A stretch of 33,369 nucleotides of DNA, taken from Actinomycetales bacterium. GTDB taxonomy: Bacteria > Actinomycetota > Actinomycetes > Actinomycetales > Quadrisphaeraceae. Shown here piece by piece: positions 6,735 through 15,266 of this stretch. The position numbers and the translations under genes were made by a program. The notes beneath the pieces are model-generated. The model saw nothing but the letters and a program-made list of their open reading frames with translations. It was not told where the DNA came from and ran no database searches. Location: assembly GCA_022701985.1 (NCBI GenBank), contig JAKONK010000217.1, positions 1 to 33,369 of the forward strand. The letters are read 5' to 3'. Positions within the stretch are counted from its first letter, which is position 1, and each line of letters starts with the position of its first letter.

Positions 6735-8180
6735 ATGGCTGACAGACCCGCTCACGCCTTCCACCTAGCCCCGTTGACGGGGTGGATGAACGACCCCAAC
6801 GGTCTCATCGAGATCGCCGGCACCCACCACGTCTTCTTCCAGCACAACCCCCACGAGCCGGCCTTCGGGCGGATGCACTGGGGACACGCCACCAGCACCG
6901 ACCTCGTCCACTGGACCCACCACCCCACGGCGCTCACCCCGGGTGCCGCAGGTCCGGCTGACGCCGGGGGCTGCTGGTCCGGGATCGCCGCCCCCCTGCC
7001 CGACGACCGCTGGGCCCTCATCTACACCGGGATCCCGGTCGGTGGGCCTCCCAGCCCGGGGAGCGCCACCGGGTGCCGCGCCACCGCCAGCGACCCTTCG
7101 CTGACGACCTTCTCGACGGACAGCCGTCCTGTGCTTGCCGAGTGGCCCAGCGAGGACCCGCCGCTGACCGACTGGCGAGACCACTCGCTCCTGCCCGTCC
7201 GCGGCGGACCGCTCCGCCAGGTCGTCGCCGCCGGCGTCTCCGGCGTCCCCGGCGCCGGCCGCCTCCTCACCTACCGCTCCACGGCCCCTGACGGCGACGA
7301 GCAGTACACCTCCTGGGCCTACGAGGGCGTGTTCCTCCACGCGGAGGCCGCAGACCTCCCCGGTCAGGTCTTCGAGTGCCCCGACACCTGGGTCTACGGC
7401 GACGAGCAGGGGGCGGAACGGGCCCTGGTGGTGCTGTCCTGGTACGAGAAGGCCGTCGGGGGCCACGCCACGGACGACCCGGCGATCGCCCACGGGGCCT
7501 ACTGGCTCACGGGCACGCTGACCAGCACACCGGAGGGTGTTCGCTTCGAGCCCGAGCACCGCGGCGTCGTCGACCACGGCGACCGCTTCTACGCCTGCCA
7601 GTCCTACAGCACCGGCGACGGCCGCCGGCTGGCCTTCGGCTGGCTGCGCACCCAGGACGACCCCGCGAGCAGCGGGGCCAGCACGGTCGGCGTCCAGTCC
7701 GCACCGCGCCACTGGCGCGTGGTCCGGGGGCGCCTCGAGCAGCGACCCGCCGCGGAGATCACCTCTCGCGTGGGCGAGCCGGTGGTGCACCTCCAGGGCG
7801 GGTCGGGGCACGCGCGCCTACCCGCTCCGCTGTCCCAGCTGGTGGTCGACGTCCAGCTCGACGAGGCCGGCGACGGCGGTGCGCTCGCCAGCTCCGCGGT
7901 GGTCCTGCTCGGACCGGACGGACGCAGCACCACCGTCGACCTCGGCTGGACCGCGCTGGTGTCGACCGCTGCACGGGATGACGACGGGTCCTGGGTCGCC
8001 AGCGCCAGCACCACGCGGTCGGTCCGGATCTTCGTGGACGCCGGCCTCGTCGAGTGCTTCACCGACGACGGCCGAGCTGCAGCCTTCAGCGACCTGGGGA
8101 ACCCGACGACCAGCGCCGTCCGCCTGGACGGTGCTGCGTCCTCCGCGGTGACGGTGCTGGTGCGCAGCATGGACGTGTGA
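6735..8180 (+). CDS. Glycoside hydrolase family 32 beta-fructosidase (sucrose / fructooligosaccharide hydrolase)
   Basis: A 481-aa cytoplasmic enzyme (no signal peptide) that hydrolyses terminal beta-fructosyl bonds with retention. The five-bladed propeller carries W-M-N-D-P-N-G at residues 17-23 (nucleophile Asp20), the transition-state stabiliser in W-R-D-H (Asp149; usually R-D-P, so the Pro-to-His change is notable), the acid/base Glu214 in F-E-C-P-D, and the late A-F-G-W-L-R motif. Residues from about 340 form the C-terminal beta-sandwich. ATG 6735 has AGGAGGA six bases upstream. It faces an ABC sugar-importer operon across a shared terminator, so imported sucrose or short fructans are the likely substrates. 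Sucrose-6-phosphate is less likely because no PTS gene is present. Confidence 0.92.
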   Translation: MADRPAHAFHLAPLTGWMNDPNGLIEIAGTHHVFFQHNPHEPAFGRMHWGHATSTDLVHWTHHPTALTPGAAGPADAGGCWSGIAAPLPDDRWALIYTGIPVGGPPSPGSATGCRATASDPSLTTFSTDSRPVLAEWPSEDPPLTDWRDHSLLPVRGGPLRQVVAAGVSGVPGAGRLLTYRSTAPDGDEQYTSWAYEGVFLHAEAADLPGQVFECPDTWVYGDEQGAERALVVLSWYEKAVGGHATDDPAIAHGAYWLTGTLTSTPEGVRFEPEHRGVVDHGDRFYACQSYSTGDGRRLAFGWLRTQDDPASSGASTVGVQSAPRHWRVVRGRLEQRPAAEITSRVGEPVVHLQGGSGHARLPAPLSQLVVDVQLDEAGDGGALASSAVVLLGPDGRSTTVDLGWTALVSTAARDDDGSWVASASTTRSVRIFVDAGLVECFTDDGRAAAFSDLGNPTTSAVRLDGAASSAVTVLVRSMDV

Positions 8181-8265
8181 CCTCCCCCCGCACCGAGGGC
8201 GCGGGGCTGACCCGTGAGACCTCGCGGACCGCCGGGGTGCGGGCTGGAGGGCGGGACCGCACGCG

Positions 8266-8301
8266 GACGGCGCCGCACCGATGACTCGGTGCGGCGCCGT
8301 C
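8266..8301. terminator. Bidirectional terminator between GH32 gene and ABC operon
   Basis: A perfect 16-bp stem: 8266-8281 (GACGGCGCCGCACCGA) pairs with 8286-8301 around the loop TGAC. It is placed between two convergent genes, 85 bases after the GH32 stop and 22 bases beyond the permease stop. Confidence 0.85.
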
Positions 8302-8323
8302 GGTGGTGCCGAGGACGTGCCGG

Positions 8324-9274
8324 TCAGCCCTTGACGGAGCCCGCCGTCAGGCCGCGGACGAAGTACCGCTGGAGCGAGAGGAACACGAGGATCGGCAGGA
8401 CCATCGTGAAGAACGCACCGGCGGTGAGCAGCTGGTCGCCCTGGCCCTGCTGGCCCAGGAGCGACACCAGGGCGATGGTGAGCGGCTGGCGCGGGCCAGG
8501 ACCCAGGAAGATCAGGGCGACGAGCAGGTCGTTCCAGACCCAGAGGAACTGGAAGATCGCGAACGACGCGAGCGCCGGCGTGGACATCGGGATGATCAGC
8601 TTCCAGAAGGTCTGGAAGTGCGTCGCTCCGTCGATCTTCGCCGACTCGATGATCTCCCGCGGGAGGGTGGCCATGTAGTTGCGGATCAGGTAGATGGCGA
8701 GCGCCATGCCGAACCCGATGTGCGCGCCCCAGACCGCGGCGAACTGGCCGTTGAGGCCCAGCTGGCCGTAGATGTTGAGGATCGGGGCGAAGGCCACCTG
8801 GTTGGGGACCACGAGCAGCGCCACGATCAGGACGAGCAGGAGGTTCCGGAAGGGGAACTCCATGAAGGTGAAGGCGTAGGCGGCGAACGCCGCGATGAGG
8901 ATCGGGATGATCGTCGCGGGGATCGTGATGGCCAGGGAGTTGACGAAGGCCTGGGCCATCGGCGCCCTGTCGAACACCTCGACGTAGTTCTCGACCGTCA
9001 GGCGGCTCAGCTGCGACGGGCTCGTGAAGATCGTCCACCAGCCGCTGGCCGCGGCGTCGGTGCGGTCGCGCAGCGACGTGACCGCGAGACCGAAGACCGG
9101 GAGGATCCACGAGAGGCAGAGCACGGCGATGACGATCTTCACCCACAGCGGAGCCGGCGCGCCGCTGTCCTCCCCGTGCCCCCCGGACGCCTTGCGGCGG
9201 GGCAGGGCGCGGGTCTTCGGGCTCTTCGTCTGCCCGGGGTTCGAGACCGGGGGGACGGTGGTCGACTGGCTCAT
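8324..9274 (-). CDS. Carbohydrate ABC transporter permease, MalG type
   Basis: A 316-aa inner-membrane permease of the CUT1 sugar-importer family. After a cytosolic N-terminus of about 45 residues come six hydrophobic segments (the first, W-V-K-I-V-I-A-V-L-C-L-S-W-I-L-P-V-F-G-L, at about 44-63). The EAA loop that contacts the ATPase is E-I-I-E-S-A-K-I-D-G-A-T-H-F-Q-T-F-W-K-L-I-I-P. The C-terminus R-Y-F-V-R-G-L-T-A-G-S-V-K-G is the standard MalG ending. The ATG overlaps the previous permease stop by four bases (ATGA), indicating translational coupling. The likely partner ATPase is a shared MsiK-like protein, not encoded here. Confidence 0.93.
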   Translation of the reverse strand: MSQSTTVPPVSNPGQTKSPKTRALPRRKASGGHGEDSGAPAPLWVKIVIAVLCLSWILPVFGLAVTSLRDRTDAAASGWWTIFTSPSQLSRLTVENYVEVFDRAPMAQAFVNSLAITIPATIIPILIAAFAAYAFTFMEFPFRNLLLVLIVALLVVPNQVAFAPILNIYGQLGLNGQFAAVWGAHIGFGMALAIYLIRNYMATLPREIIESAKIDGATHFQTFWKLIIPMSTPALASFAIFQFLWVWNDLLVALIFLGPGPRQPLTIALVSLLGQQGQGDQLLTAGAFFTMVLPILVFLSLQRYFVRGLTAGSVKG

Positions 9275-10254
9275 CGTGCTGCCTCCTCGGCCCGGAACTG
9301 GCGGATCTGGTAGATCAGGAACGGCACGATCACCAGCATGAGGATGACCACGATGGCCGCGGCCTGTCCTGCGTCACGCGCCACGTACAGGGCCTGGTAG
9401 AAGTTCAGCGCGATGATGTTGGTGCCGAAGCCGCCGTTGGTCGCCACGTAGACGACGTCGAAGGTCTTCAGCACCCCGATGAGCACGGTGATGAACACGG
9501 TGATGAGCGTCGCCCGGATCTGCGGGATGACGATGCTGAAGAAGATCTTGCCCTCACCCGCACCGTCGATCCGCGCCGCCTCGAGGGTGTCGGTCGGCAC
9601 GCCCTTGATGGCCGCCGAGAGCAGCACCATGGCGAAGCCCGCCTGCGTCCAGATGAGGATGGCCATCAGCAGGAAGCTGTTGAGCTTGAAGTCCGACGTC
9701 TGCATCCACGGCACGGGATCCCCGCCGAGGCCCGTCCAGATCGCGTTGAGCAGGCCCGTCTGGTTCTGCGTCGCCGGGACGGCGCGGTAGACCAGCTGCC
9801 AGATGGCCCAGGCGCCCACCGCCGAGATGGCCAGCGGCAGGAAGATCAGCGTCTTCGACAGCTTCTCGCCGCTCGGGCGCAGCCTGTCGGCCAGCGTCGC
9901 GATGATGAGACCGAAGATGATCGCGAACGTGGGGACGATGAGGATCCACAGGAACGTGTTGACCAGCGTCGTCTGGAAGTTCGGCGACGACAGGAGGTTC
10001 GTGTAGTTCGCCAGCCCGACGAAGGCCGTGCTGTCGCGGTTCGCGAAGCTGTAGACCAGCGTCTGGAAGAACGGGTACACGAGGTACAGCCCCAGCGCCG
10101 CGAAGGCCGGGAGGATGAACACGTACGGCTTGATGAGCTCCTGGGGCTTGCTCGGCAGCAGCTCGGTCAGCTTGTTCAGGATGTAGAAGAGGACGACGGC
10201 GCCGACGACGCCGCCGACCACGGCGATGATCGCGTTCAAGATGGTGATGGTCAT
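9271..10254 (-). CDS. Carbohydrate ABC transporter permease, MalF/UgpA type
   Basis: A 327-aa CUT1 permease. Unusually, it starts with an extra N-terminal hydrophobic segment (I-T-I-L-N-A-I-I-A-V-V-G-G-V-V-G-A-V-V-L-F-Y-I-L, residues 3-26) before the standard six spans that begin at Y-V-F-I-L-P-A-F-A-A-L-G-L-Y-L-V-Y-P-F. The EAA loop is D-T-L-E-A-A-R-I-D-G-A-G-E-G-K-I-F-F-S-I-V-I-P. ATG 10254 has GGAGGT four bases upstream. The 142-base gap to the upstream binding-protein gene holds a strong hairpin, so expression is probably lower than that of the binding protein. Confidence 0.92.
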   Translation of the reverse strand: MTITILNAIIAVVGGVVGAVVLFYILNKLTELLPSKPQELIKPYVFILPAFAALGLYLVYPFFQTLVYSFANRDSTAFVGLANYTNLLSSPNFQTTLVNTFLWILIVPTFAIIFGLIIATLADRLRPSGEKLSKTLIFLPLAISAVGAWAIWQLVYRAVPATQNQTGLLNAIWTGLGGDPVPWMQTSDFKLNSFLLMAILIWTQAGFAMVLLSAAIKGVPTDTLEAARIDGAGEGKIFFSIVIPQIRATLITVFITVLIGVLKTFDVVYVATNGGFGTNIIALNFYQALYVARDAGQAAAIVVILMLVIVPFLIYQIRQFRAEEAAR

Positions 10255-10337
10255 GGGACCTCCACGTCCGGCAGACCAGATGGCTGGTGCGGGCTGAGTG
10301 CGGTGGGCGGGCTCCCCCTGATCGAGGCGAGCCCCAG

Positions 10338-10381
10338 CGAGGACGACGCCGAGCTCCAGGTGGAGCTCGGCGTCGTCCTCG
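10338..10381 (-). terminator. Intra-operon hairpin (partial terminator or mRNA stabiliser) after the binding-protein gene
   Basis: 10338-10358 and 10361-10381 form a perfect inverted repeat of up to 21 bp, with the tip AGGT looping out. It begins 16 bases after the binding-protein stop and lies 84 bases before the permease start, all on one transcript. Such hairpins in sugar ABC operons are known to raise binding-protein levels over membrane subunits by stopping transcription or blocking 3' decay; which applies here is inference. Confidence 0.75.
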
Positions 10382-10396
10382 GGAGGCGGTCGGGCC

Positions 10397-11719
10397 TCAG
10401 CTGGTGGCCGGCCAGCTGGCCTCGATGTTGTCGAGGGCCTGCTGCTCGGTCTCCGAGCCGGAGATCCACGCGGTCATCTCGCGCCAGAAGGAGCCGGAGC
10501 CGACCTCGCCGGGCATCTGGTCGGAGCCGTCGAAGACGAACGCCGTCGAGTCGTAGGCGAAGCCCGCCATCTGCTTCGTCAGCTCGTTCGGGTAGTTGTT
10601 CTGGTCGAAGTCGGTGCGGGGGGAGATGAAGCCGTTGGCCTTCGCCCAGTCCGCGCCGAAGTCGGCCGACGCCATGTAGTTCATGATCTTGTCGACGTTC
10701 TCGGAGTCGTTGAAGACCGAGGCGAGGTCACCACCGCCGAGGACGGGCTTGTCGGCCTCGGTCTCGCCCGGCATCGGGAAGACCCCGACGGTGTTGTCCA
10801 GGTCCTGGAGGACGTTGTCGGGGAACCCGCCGTCGCGGGCGACGAAGTTGCCCTGGCGGTACATGAAGCAGGCCGGCGGGGTGTCGAACATGGGGTTCGC
10901 AGCGGTGGCGAAGTTGTTGCTCGCGATCGACTGGCGACCGCCGTTGACGTTGCCGTCGGCCAGCAGCAGCGAGCTCATGGTGTCGGCCGCGGCCACGACC
11001 TGCGGGTCGTTGAAGGGGATCTCGTGGTTGACCCACTGGTTGTAGACGTCGGGTCCGCTCTGGATGAGCAGGAGGTTCTCGATCCAGTCGGTGGCGGGCC
11101 AGCCCGTGGCGGCCGCCGACTCGATGCCGAAGCACCACGGCGCGGTGCCGGAGGCCTTGACCTGGTCGGTCAGCTGCTGGAGCCCGTCGATCGTCGTGGG
11201 CGCGGTGTAGCCGGCGGCGTCGAAGGCCTGCTTGGGGTAGAAGACGATCGACTTGATGTTCAGAGACATCGGCAGGGCGTACTGCTCCCCGTCGATCTGA
11301 CCGGCCTCGACGATGCCGGGGACCATCGCGTCCAGGTTGGCCTGGTCGACCACGTCCGTCAGCGGCGTGAGGTCGTCCTGGAACGACTTCATGATGCCGG
11401 GCTGGGGGAAGATCGCGATGTCAGGCGCGTTGTTGCCGGAGACGCGGGTCGAGATGACGGTGTTGAAGTCCGGCGTGGGCTCGAAGTTGACGGTGATGCC
11501 CTCGGCCTCGGCGAACTTGTTGATCTCGGCCTGGAACTGGTCCGAGCTCGAGTCGGTGAAGCCGTACATGATCGTGACGGTGCCGTCGTCATCGGCTCCG
11601 CCGCCGCCCCCGCCGCCCTGCCCCCCGGACTCCTGGAGGCAGCCAGCCGTGAGGGCCGTGACCAGACCGGCGGTGAACAGCGCGCCTGCGACGCGACCTG
11701 AACGTGACCTGATGCGCAT
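10397..11719 (-). CDS. Extracellular sugar-binding lipoprotein of the ABC importer
   Basis: A 440-aa family 1 solute-binding protein. The lipoprotein signal runs R-I-R-S-R-S-G-R-V-A-G-A-L-F-T-A-G-L-V-T then A-L-T-A-G-C, with the lipidated Cys near residue 27. A Gly-rich linker (G-G-Q-G-G-G-G-G-G-G) leads to the alpha/beta domains starting V-T-I-M-Y-G-F-T-D. I chose ATG 11719 because AAGGAG lies 8 bases upstream; an in-frame start 12 codons earlier lacks a ribosome-binding site and would spoil the signal. The operon order is binding protein, MalF-type, MalG-type permease. With GH32 and the ROK regulator as neighbours, a fructoside such as sucrose or a short fructan is the likely ligand (inference). 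Confidence 0.93.
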   Translation of the reverse strand: MRIRSRSGRVAGALFTAGLVTALTAGCLQESGGQGGGGGGGADDDGTVTIMYGFTDSSSDQFQAEINKFAEAEGITVNFEPTPDFNTVISTRVSGNNAPDIAIFPQPGIMKSFQDDLTPLTDVVDQANLDAMVPGIVEAGQIDGEQYALPMSLNIKSIVFYPKQAFDAAGYTAPTTIDGLQQLTDQVKASGTAPWCFGIESAAATGWPATDWIENLLLIQSGPDVYNQWVNHEIPFNDPQVVAAADTMSSLLLADGNVNGGRQSIASNNFATAANPMFDTPPACFMYRQGNFVARDGGFPDNVLQDLDNTVGVFPMPGETEADKPVLGGGDLASVFNDSENVDKIMNYMASADFGADWAKANGFISPRTDFDQNNYPNELTKQMAGFAYDSTAFVFDGSDQMPGEVGSGSFWREMTAWISGSETEQQALDNIEASWPATS

Positions 11720-11806
11720 TGCGTGGGCTCCTTCGTCCACCCGGGACTCCCGCACCGACCTGCAGGAGCGCGTGTCAGAGGCGACGCCCCCGCACTGTGG
11801 GCAGAG

Positions 11807-11834
11807 TTTCGCGTCAAAGATCCCGGTGCGTCAA
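11807..11834 (-). promoter_or_regulatory. Candidate promoter and operator of the fructoside ABC operon
   Basis: On the minus strand TTGACG (11829-11834) is followed after 18 bases by GAAACT (11805-11810), a weak -10. The sequence TTTCGCGTCAAA (plus strand 11807-11818) overlaps this -10 and is an imperfect inverted repeat, a possible binding site for the divergent ROK regulator. A second TTGACG lies inside it at 11812-11817. Support is by position and similarity only. Confidence 0.35.
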
Positions 11835-11960
11835 CAGGGAACTGCACGCGGCCGTCCCCGAACGTGTTGGGTCCTGTGGGTTCCGGTGCGAAAGCGCCCA
11901 AACGTGACCTGCTCGTGACCAGATCGTGTCCTGGCCGTGTCCCAGGGCCTGTCACCGCAG

Positions 11961-11990
11961 TTGACCCGGGTCCGCAGGCGCTGGCACCTT
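11961..11990 (+). promoter_or_regulatory. Candidate promoter of the ROK regulator gene
   Basis: TTGACC at 11961-11966, an 18-base spacer, then CACCTT at 11985-11990. Transcription would begin near 11997, giving a leader of about 27 bases that includes the GGAAGG ribosome-binding site. Confidence 0.45.
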
Positions 11991-12023
11991 GGCCCCGCGC
12001 ACCAGAACGAGGAAGGCGGCGGA

Positions 12024-13259
12024 GTGGCCGTGGACGTTGGTAGCAGGGCGCTCTCCAGGCCCCCGGCGAGCACCGGCCCCACCGCGCCCGAGGGCCGCGA
12101 CGCCCTGGGGGCCGTGCACGACGTCGCCGTCGACGTGCTCCGCCACGGCCCCCTCCCGCGCAGCCAGCTGGCCCGGCGCCTGGGCCTGTCCGCGGGCAGC
12201 CTCACCCGCCTGACCAAGCCGCTCATCGCCAGCGGGCTGCTCGTCGAGGCAGCGCCCGCCGCCGACCCCGAGACCCGCCGCCCCACCCGCCCCCTCGACA
12301 TCCCCGCCGAGCTGCACCGGTTCGTCGGTGTCGACGTCACCCGCGACACCGCCTGGGGCGTCCTCACCGACCTGCGTGCCCGGGTGGTGGCGCGAGAGGC
12401 CGCCCCCCTGCGGGACCGGTCCCCCGAGTCCGTGGCCGACGCCACCTCGCAGCTGGTCGGGTCGCTGGCCGCCCGGGTCGGCGGCCTGCGCGCCGTCGAC
12501 GAGGTGGGGGTCTCCCTCGACGGCTACGTCGACGCGGCCGGGGTGGTCCACCGGGCTCCCGTGCTCGGCTGGACGGTCCCCGTCGACCTCACCGCGGCGC
12601 TCGAGGAGCGCCTGGGCCGCCGCGTGGTGGTCGGGAACGGCATGCACGCCTTCACCCAGACCGAGCACTGGTTCGGCGAGGGGCGCAGCACCCGGTCCTT
12701 CGCCGTGCTCGCCGTCGGCGCCGGCATCGGCTACGGCCTGGTGATGCACGACACCGTGGTCGAGACCGTCGACACGGCACGCCACCTCCTCGGCCACCAC
12801 CCCCTCGACAGCTCCGGGCCCCGCTGTCCCGCCGGCCACCGCGGCTGCGCCGCGGCGGTGCTCACCCTGCCGGCGCTGGAGGCCGCGGGGACCCTGGCCC
12901 TGGCGCGCCCCACCACGGCGCCGGAGCTGCTCGCCCTCGCCGGAGCCGGTGACCCGACAGCGCGTCTCGTGGTCGACGACGCCGCCCGCCACCTCGGCAC
13001 GCTCGTCGCCGCGGTCGCCAGCTTCACGATGGTGGAGCGGGTGCTGCTGACCGGCGACGCGGTCGGGGTCGCCACGGTCGGCCAGTCGGCTCTCGCCTCG
13101 GGGATGAGCCGAGCCCGCGACCCCGACGCCTCCCCCGTCGACCTCGTGGTGCGCCCGGACGAGCCCGCCTCCTGGGGCCGCGGCGCCGCGGGCATGGCGG
13201 TGCACGCCTACGTCGCCGGCCCCGAGTGGCTGGCGCTGGAGACCGCCCAGGCCGGCTGA
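12024..13259 (+). CDS. ROK-family transcriptional regulator
   Basis: A 411-aa protein. The N-terminal winged helix (about residues 30-80: V-D-V-L-R-H-G-P-L-P-R-S-Q-L-A-R-R-L-G-L-S-A-G-S-L-T-R-L-T-K-P-L) precedes a ROK domain starting F-V-G-V-D-V-T-R-D-T-A-W-G-V-L. The phosphate loop D-x-G-G-T is degenerate (D-V-T-R-D-T) and the catalytic N-D is replaced in V-V-G-N-G-M-H-A-F-T, so it is a sugar sensor without kinase activity. A zinc-site remnant R-C-P-A-G-H-R-G-C is visible. GTG 12024 has GGAAGG 7 bases upstream. It is divergent from the binding-protein gene and probably represses the fructoside operon, inferred from position. Confidence 0.88.
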   Translation: MAVDVGSRALSRPPASTGPTAPEGRDALGAVHDVAVDVLRHGPLPRSQLARRLGLSAGSLTRLTKPLIASGLLVEAAPAADPETRRPTRPLDIPAELHRFVGVDVTRDTAWGVLTDLRARVVAREAAPLRDRSPESVADATSQLVGSLAARVGGLRAVDEVGVSLDGYVDAAGVVHRAPVLGWTVPVDLTAALEERLGRRVVVGNGMHAFTQTEHWFGEGRSTRSFAVLAVGAGIGYGLVMHDTVVETVDTARHLLGHHPLDSSGPRCPAGHRGCAAAVLTLPALEAAGTLALARPTTAPELLALAGAGDPTARLVVDDAARHLGTLVAAVASFTMVERVLLTGDAVGVATVGQSALASGMSRARDPDASPVDLVVRPDEPASWGRGAAGMAVHAYVAGPEWLALETAQAG

Positions 13260-13352
13260 GGACGTCGCGCCTGCGGCACCCCCGCCACCTCGCACGCACC
13301 CCGGCCCGGGAGAGACTCGAGGCCCAGCACGGCGCAGCGCGAGGAGACCCTG

Positions 13353-14123
13353 ATGATCGAGATCATGGACGCCGCGGAGCTGCCGCGGGCCCGGGCGGCC
13401 GGCGCGCTGGTCGCCCGGATCCTCCAGACCCTCCGGGACCGCAGCGCGGTCGGCACCGACCTGCTCGACCTCGACCGCTGGGCCAGGGAGATGATCGAGG
13501 CGGCGGGCGCCGTCTCCTGCTACGTCGACTACGCCCCGTCGTTCGGGCGCGGCCCCTTCGGCCACCACGTCTGCACCTCGGTGAACGACGGCGTCCTCCA
13601 CGGCCTCCCCCGCCCGTACGCCCTGGCCGACGGCGACCTGCTCACCCTCGACCTGGCGGTCTCCCTGGACGGCGTGGTGGCCGACTCGGCCCTGAGCCTC
13701 GTCGTCGGCGAGCGCCGGCCGGCCGGGGCGTCGGACCTCATCGACACCACGGAGCGAGCCCTGGCCGCGGCCATCGCCGTCGCCGGGCCGGGCGCTCGCG
13801 TCGGGGACCTCTCCCACGCCATCGGCGAGGTCCTCACGGGGGCCGGGTACCCGGTCAACACCCAGTTCGGCGGGCACGGCGTCGGCTCGACCATGCACCA
13901 GGACCCCCACGTGCCCAACGCCGGGGTCCCGGGGCGCGGCTACAGGCTGCGCCCGGGGCTGCTGCTCGCGCTGGAGCCCTGGGTCATGGCCGACACCGAC
14001 CGGCTGGTCACCGACGCCGACGGCTGGACGCTGCGCAGCGCCACGGGCTGCCTGACGGCGCACAGCGAGCACACCGTCGCGATCACCGAGGACGGGTGCG
14101 AGGTCCTGACGCTGCGCTCGTGA
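13353..14123 (+). CDS. map: Type I methionyl aminopeptidase
   Basis: Removes the initiator Met from nascent proteins. The 256-aa pita-bread fold shows all five metal ligands: Asp100 in L-T-L-D-L-A-V, Asp111 in V-V-A-D-S-A, His175 in G-G-H-G-V-G, Glu208 in L-A-L-E-P-W and Glu239 in H-S-E-H-T. ATG 13353 follows GAGGAG at 7 bases. There is no N-terminal zinc-finger or SH3-binding extension. The catalytic-domain wording (L-D-L-A-V-S-L-D-G-V-V-A-D-S-A instead of the common D-V-G-x-x-x-x-G-x-x-G-D-x-x) places it among the secondary Map paralogues of actinobacteria; a housekeeping copy is usually in the ribosomal-protein region. Its stop is just three bases from the stop of the convergent lipid kinase gene. 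Confidence 0.9.
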   Translation: MIEIMDAAELPRARAAGALVARILQTLRDRSAVGTDLLDLDRWAREMIEAAGAVSCYVDYAPSFGRGPFGHHVCTSVNDGVLHGLPRPYALADGDLLTLDLAVSLDGVVADSALSLVVGERRPAGASDLIDTTERALAAAIAVAGPGARVGDLSHAIGEVLTGAGYPVNTQFGGHGVGSTMHQDPHVPNAGVPGRGYRLRPGLLLALEPWVMADTDRLVTDADGWTLRSATGCLTAHSEHTVAITEDGCEVLTLRS

Positions 14124-14126
14124 GCC

Positions 14127-15101
14127 TCAGCGCTCCAGGCGCTCAGAGCCCTCGGCGAGGTCGCGGGACCACTCCGGCCGGGGAACGCACAGCTGCAGGG
14201 CCCGCGGGCGCAGCACCACCTCGAGGGTCCGACCGGGTTCGATGACGTCGCCGTCGAGCTCGCGCGGGTTCTCGCGGTCGGCGGTGACGCGCACGCCGGC
14301 GGCGCGGTGCACCTCGAAGTGGTCGACGTGGTCGCGGCGGCGCAGGACGCCCCACAGCATGGCCACCCAGTGCCCGAGGGAGCGGGGGGTCATGACGGCG
14401 ACGTCGAGCATCCCGTCGTCGGGCTCGGCGTCGGCGAGCAGCTGCACGCCCGCCTGGAGGCGACCCACGTTGCCGACCACCACGCTGCGCGCGCGCCGCT
14501 CGAGCGCGGGGCCGCCGTCCAGCTCGATGCGCAGGTGCATGTGGCGACCGCCGAGGTGGCGCAGCGCCGAGAAGACGTAGGCCACCGGACCCAGCACGCG
14601 CTTCACCCCGCTGGGGGCGTCGTCGAGCATCGCGGCGTCGAAGCCCATGCCCGCCATCACGGCGAACGCCTGCCCGTCGACCTCGCCGACGTCGATCCGC
14701 CGGCGCCCGCCCTCGGTGGCGAGCCGCACCGCCGCGGCCGGGTCGTCGGGGACGCCGAGGTTGGTCGCCAGCAGGTTGCCCGTGCCGGCCGGGAGGATGG
14801 CCAGGGACGCCTCGCCGCCCGCGAGGCCCTCCACGCAGGCGCGCACGGTGCCGTCACCGCCGCAGGCGAAGACCAGCTCGGCCCCCTCGGCGGCGGCGCG
14901 GCGCGCCTGCCCGGTGCCGGGGTCGTCGGGGGTGGTCTCCACCCAGACCGGGGCGGGCCAGCCGGCGGCGGCCAGCGCGGCGTCGACGGCCTCTCGCCGC
15001 CGCTCCAGGCCGTCGACCCGCGCGGGGTTGTAGACGACCGCGGAGCGCACCGGCCGGGGGTCGTAGGAGGCGGAGGGTCCTGACGGCGCGGCGCTGGTCA
15101 C
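14127..15101 (-). CDS. Diacylglycerol kinase family lipid kinase (DgkB/YegS-like)
   Basis: A 324-aa protein that phosphorylates a lipid, most likely diacylglycerol, for recycling into phospholipid synthesis. The nucleotide-binding motif is F-A-C-G-G-D-G-T-V-R (about residues 78-87) and the second glycine loop is L-P-A-G-T-G-N-L-L-A. The family's first strand (S-A-V-V-Y-N-P-A-R) and C-terminal E-L-D-G-D-V-I motif are present. The GTG at 15101 has no clear ribosome-binding site; a GTG 17 codons downstream (V-R-S-A-V-V-Y-N-P) is an alternative. No membrane segment, so probably peripheral. It is divergent from the AraC-family gene. Confidence 0.9.
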   Translation of the reverse strand: MTSAAPSGPSASYDPRPVRSAVVYNPARVDGLERRREAVDAALAAAGWPAPVWVETTPDDPGTGQARRAAAEGAELVFACGGDGTVRACVEGLAGGEASLAILPAGTGNLLATNLGVPDDPAAAVRLATEGGRRRIDVGEVDGQAFAVMAGMGFDAAMLDDAPSGVKRVLGPVAYVFSALRHLGGRHMHLRIELDGGPALERRARSVVVGNVGRLQAGVQLLADAEPDDGMLDVAVMTPRSLGHWVAMLWGVLRRRDHVDHFEVHRAAGVRVTADRENPRELDGDVIEPGRTLEVVLRPRALQLCVPRPEWSRDLAEGSERLER

Positions 15102-15266
15102 GTCCGCAGAGCCTGGCGCAGGTCGGGCCGCGCCGCCCGGTGATCATCGGCCGGGCGGGTGCCCGGGGGGACACCGGGGAAGACGGGGAGGCGGCCCGGG
15201 CCCCAGGATGGGACCTGTTGCTCGAGGAGAGGGCGGCACCTGCGCCGACCCCTGGACGAGCACGAC

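Noticed and set aside
11952-14072. 706-codon minus-strand open frame opposite the ROK and map genes
   Set aside because: Shadow of two plus-strand genes with complete motifs; no recognisable domain.
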